The notes under the pieces were generated by a model. The model had not been told where the DNA came from. It was given only the letters and a program-made list of their open reading frames with translations, and searched no databases. From a bacterium F11 (GTDB taxonomy: Bacteria; Elusimicrobiota; Elusimicrobia; F11), in NCBI GenBank assembly GCA_002176905.1, contig MSYE01000202.1:1-8789 (forward strand): a stretch of DNA of 8,789 nucleotides. Reading direction: 5' to 3'. A program made the translations under genes and the position numbers. This document shows, piece after piece, positions 6,734 through 8,789 of this stretch (its first letter is position 1; each line of letters begins with the position of its first letter).

Positions 6734-7749
6734 CAATAACCCATTGGTTCTAACTTGACCTTTCCTCGGAAAATCCAATAGATTGATACCGTGTAGGCCA
6801 GGACGATGGGCATCCCGATAAGAGCCATGGTCAACATGATCTTCAATGTTTTGGTTGTTGAGGAAGCATTCCAAATCGTAAGGCTGTATTCCGGATAAGG
6901 ATGGGAAATAACCAGATTTGGGAAAAGGCCTATCGCAAACAAAGCCATTAAAGCCAAAATGGCCACGCAAGAAGACAAGAAAGCGCGCCCGTCTCGACCA
7001 AAAAAGATTTCTCGCGGAATATTGGCGATGGCCAACAGATTGATGAGGGGAATAGAAAAGAGGATGGGGTGATCTTTGAGGGGTTGTGCCATGTGAGGAA
7101 CGTAGAGAAGCGTTAACATGGTTACCACAACGTAACTGATGATAAAAAAGATGATGGTGTTGCGAACCCATTCGCGAACGCGGTTATGAAGATCTCCTTC
7201 TGTTTTTAAAACGATATAAATAGACCCGTGCATCATAAAGAGGGCCACTGTCATGATTCCGGTCATAAGAGAATAGGGGTGAAAAAGACTTAAAAAAGAT
7301 CCCTGAAACTCCCCATCGGCTCCAAGCGGAATCCCCCATACCAGATTGCCCAGCGCCACCCCAATTACAAAACCAGAAAGAACACTGCTCACAGAAAAAG
7401 CCACATCCCACATGGACCGCCACCATTTCATGGGTTGTTTGCTCCGGAATTCAATCGAGATCGCCCGAAAGATGAGAAGCAGCAATAGCAGCATAAAGGC
7501 CAAGTAGAATCCTGAAAAAACCGTGGCATAAACAATGGGGAAGGCGGCAAAGAGGGCTCCACCTCCGGTGACCAACCAAACCTCGTTGCCATCCCAAACC
7601 GGGCCAATGGCGTTTAACATGATGCGCCGTTCTTTGTCTGACTTGGTAAAAAGGTGCAATCCCCCCACACCCAAATCAAAACCATCCAGCAAGGCGTAAC
7701 CAGCAAAAAGAAAACCAATAAGGATAAACCAAATAACATTAAGATCCAT
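6733..7749 (-). CDS. cydB: Cytochrome bd quinol oxidase subunit II
   Basis: A 338-residue integral membrane protein, subunit II of the cytochrome bd oxidase, which with CydA oxidises quinol and reduces oxygen to water at the inner membrane without pumping protons. The N-terminus MDLNVIWFILIGFLFAGYAL with LLDGFDLGVGGL (20-31) and GPVWDGNEVWLVTGGGALFAAFP (49-71 region) are the classic CydB signatures, including the conserved acidic residues D22, D25 and D53. The rest is a series of hydrophobic helices (for example LAFMLLLLLLIFRAISIEFR, and a C-terminal helix ending in VSIYWIFRGKV). The length is within the family range, somewhat shorter than the E. coli protein. ATG at 7749-7747 has a GGAGG on the - strand (7763-7759), 9 bases upstream and inside the end of cydA. 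It lies 4 bp after cydA, so the two are co-transcribed. No disruption seen. Confidence 0.97.
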   Translation of the reverse strand: MDLNVIWFILIGFLFAGYALLDGFDLGVGGLHLFTKSDKERRIMLNAIGPVWDGNEVWLVTGGGALFAAFPIVYATVFSGFYLAFMLLLLLLIFRAISIEFRSKQPMKWWRSMWDVAFSVSSVLSGFVIGVALGNLVWGIPLGADGEFQGSFLSLFHPYSLMTGIMTVALFMMHGSIYIVLKTEGDLHNRVREWVRNTIIFFIISYVVVTMLTLLYVPHMAQPLKDHPILFSIPLINLLAIANIPREIFFGRDGRAFLSSCVAILALMALFAIGLFPNLVISHPYPEYSLTIWNASSTTKTLKIMLTMALIGMPIVLAYTVSIYWIFRGKVKLEPMGY

Positions 7750-7753
7750 TTTC

Positions 7754-8789
7754 TTAAGCCTCCGCTCGGGACCGTTTCATTAGGCCCTTATTCATTAACA
7801 AATCTTCTTCCAGTGGTCCCTTTCTGATTTTTTGATCAAGGAGAAATATAAAAAGGACAAACAAGAGAAGGTAGAGAAGTGTAAACATGATTAAGGAAGA
7901 CAAAACCATGTTCGCCGTGACCACTTTCGACAAGGCATCCGATGTTCTTAAGAGGCCATAAACAATCCAAGGCTGGCGGCCTACCTCCGCAGAAAACCAT
8001 CCCAACTGATTGGCGATTTGAGGACCCAGAACGGCAATAACAAACAATTTCAACAACCAAGGCGATTTAAAAAGCCTGTTTTTATAAAGAGCAATCAAAC
8101 CCAGCAAACTTAGACCAATAAGAAAAAACCCGATCGCAATCATTCCGTGATAGACTTGAAAAACAAAATTCACAGGCGGGATTTCATCTTTTGAAAAGGA
8201 ACGGAGACCTTTTATGGGAAGGTTGGGATTCCCGGAGATCAATGTGCTGAGAAGATGAGGAATCTTTATCCCATACTTCACTTTTTCTTCTTTCTCATCA
8301 ACCCATCCAAAAAGATAAAGGGCCCCGGGGGCATATTCTTCATAATGTCCCTCAAAAGCAGCCAACTTTGGTGGCTGATTTTTCGCCACACCAATTGCAC
8401 TTTTGTGGCCTGTTGCCAATTGACCCAATGATGCCACCACTGCCACAACAAGTGCGATTTTCATGGAGGCTTTTGCAAAGTCTTGATTTTTCTTCTTTAA
8501 AAGATAATATGCGGAAACACTCAGCACCAAGAAGGCCCCTGCTTGCCAAGCTCCCATGATCACATGGCTCAATCGGTCCATGGATGAGGGATTGAAAACC
8601 ATCTCCCAAAAATTGGTGATCACCGCGCGCGCTTTTAAGCCTTCTCCTGCAATTTCAAAACCAGCTGGGGTTTGCTGCCAGGAGTTGGCCACGACAATCC
8701 AAATTGCACTGAAGTGAGCTCCCAGACAAACCATCACGGTAGCAAAGAAATGCGTCGCGGGTTTAACTCGGTTCCATCCAAAAAGAAGA
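7754..8789 (-). CDS. cydA: Cytochrome bd quinol oxidase subunit I, 3' part
   Basis: The frame runs off the right edge; upstream codons to nt 8788 read GWNRVKPATHFFATVMVCLG, which is continuous with the CydA signature GAHFSAIWIVVANSWQQTPAG, so the true start lies outside and about 345 codons are visible. CydA carries the haems and the quinol site. Seen here: the His of LSHVIMGAW (nt 8566-8564) matching the haem b558 ligand H186 of E. coli; the Met of VYHGMIAIG (8143-8141) matching the second b558 ligand M393; the Q-loop motif QPPKLAAFEGHY (about 8378-8340) retaining the Lys and Glu implicated in quinol binding; and AEVGRQPWIVYG. The loop between EGHYEEYAP and the next helix is short, so this appears to be a short Q-loop enzyme. 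The C-terminus is hydrophobic helix plus a charged cytoplasmic tail ending SRAEA. Stop TAA at 7756-7754, 4 bp before cydB. Confidence 0.97.
   Translation of the reverse strand, partial: LLFGWNRVKPATHFFATVMVCLGAHFSAIWIVVANSWQQTPAGFEIAGEGLKARAVITNFWEMVFNPSSMDRLSHVIMGAWQAGAFLVLSVSAYYLLKKKNQDFAKASMKIALVVAVVASLGQLATGHKSAIGVAKNQPPKLAAFEGHYEEYAPGALYLFGWVDEKEEKVKYGIKIPHLLSTLISGNPNLPIKGLRSFSKDEIPPVNFVFQVYHGMIAIGFFLIGLSLLGLIALYKNRLFKSPWLLKLFVIAVLGPQIANQLGWFSAEVGRQPWIVYGLLRTSDALSKVVTANMVLSSLIMFTLLYLLLFVLFIFLLDQKIRKGPLEEDLLMNKGLMKRSRAEA
7759..7763 (-). promoter_or_regulatory. Ribosome binding site of cydB
   Basis: GGAGG on the - strand, 9 bases before the cydB ATG and inside the last codons of cydA. It fixes the cydB start and indicates that cydB is translated from the cydAB transcript. 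Confidence 0.8.

Noticed and set aside
6710..7171. 153-residue open frame on the - strand inside cydB
   Set aside because: It lies in another frame of the strongly conserved cydB, has no recognisable domain and a His/Arg/Ser-rich composition typical of a shadow frame.
1..8789. CRISPR arrays, tRNA or rRNA genes, insertion sequences, transposases
   Set aside because: No regularly spaced direct repeats, no tRNA-like cloverleaf, no rRNA-like conserved segments and no transposase motifs were seen; the only non-coding stretch above 100 bp is 747-911.

Overview
The window comes from a Gram-negative bacterium with a two-membrane envelope and moderate, slightly AT-leaning base composition. The evidence is an outer-membrane beta-barrel protein carrying an OmpA-type peptidoglycan anchor, and a large secreted protein ending in a FlgD-Ig/T9SS-like sorting domain. 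Cytochrome bd oxidase shows that the cell respires oxygen, possibly at low levels. The mixture of FlgD-like C-terminal domains, PorV/PorQ-family barrels and a DHOD-like enzyme is what I would expect from FCB-group bacteria or from lineages such as Elusimicrobiota, Omnitrophota or related candidate phyla. This placement is inference from domain style only; there is no rRNA or other phylogenetic marker.

Layout from left to right: (1) the 3' part of a dihydroorotate dehydrogenase-like flavoprotein gene on the + strand, cut by the window start; (2) a 165-bp intergenic region with a perfect 17-bp palindrome overlapping a good -10 hexamer and lying inside a longer imperfect hairpin; (3) a + strand gene for a 1130-residue exported mosaic protein (signal peptide, carboxypeptidase-regulatory-like domain, long beta-strand-rich repeat region, FN3-like and IPT/TIG-like domains, ZU5-like region, FlgD/T9SS-type C-terminal domain); (4) overlapping it by ATGA, an 807-residue outer-membrane protein that fuses a PorV/PorQ-type barrel, a FecR-like domain, a coiled coil and an OmpA peptidoglycan-binding domain; (5) converging from the - strand, cydB and the 3' three quarters or so of cydA, the two core subunits of cytochrome bd quinol oxidase.

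The most interesting unit is the two-gene + strand operon (912-6724). In the type IX secretion system, PorV is the outer-membrane protein that receives cargo carrying a conserved C-terminal domain. Here a cargo-like protein with such a C-terminal domain is translationally coupled to a PorV-like barrel that also carries its own peptidoglycan anchor and a FecR-type domain. I interpret this as a dedicated display or export pair, possibly a condensed version of functions that are separate proteins in classical T9SS. The assignment of barrel and C-terminal domain is from sequence pattern; the functional coupling is inference. The cyd genes and the DHOD-like gene look like ordinary neighbours with no evident functional link to this pair.
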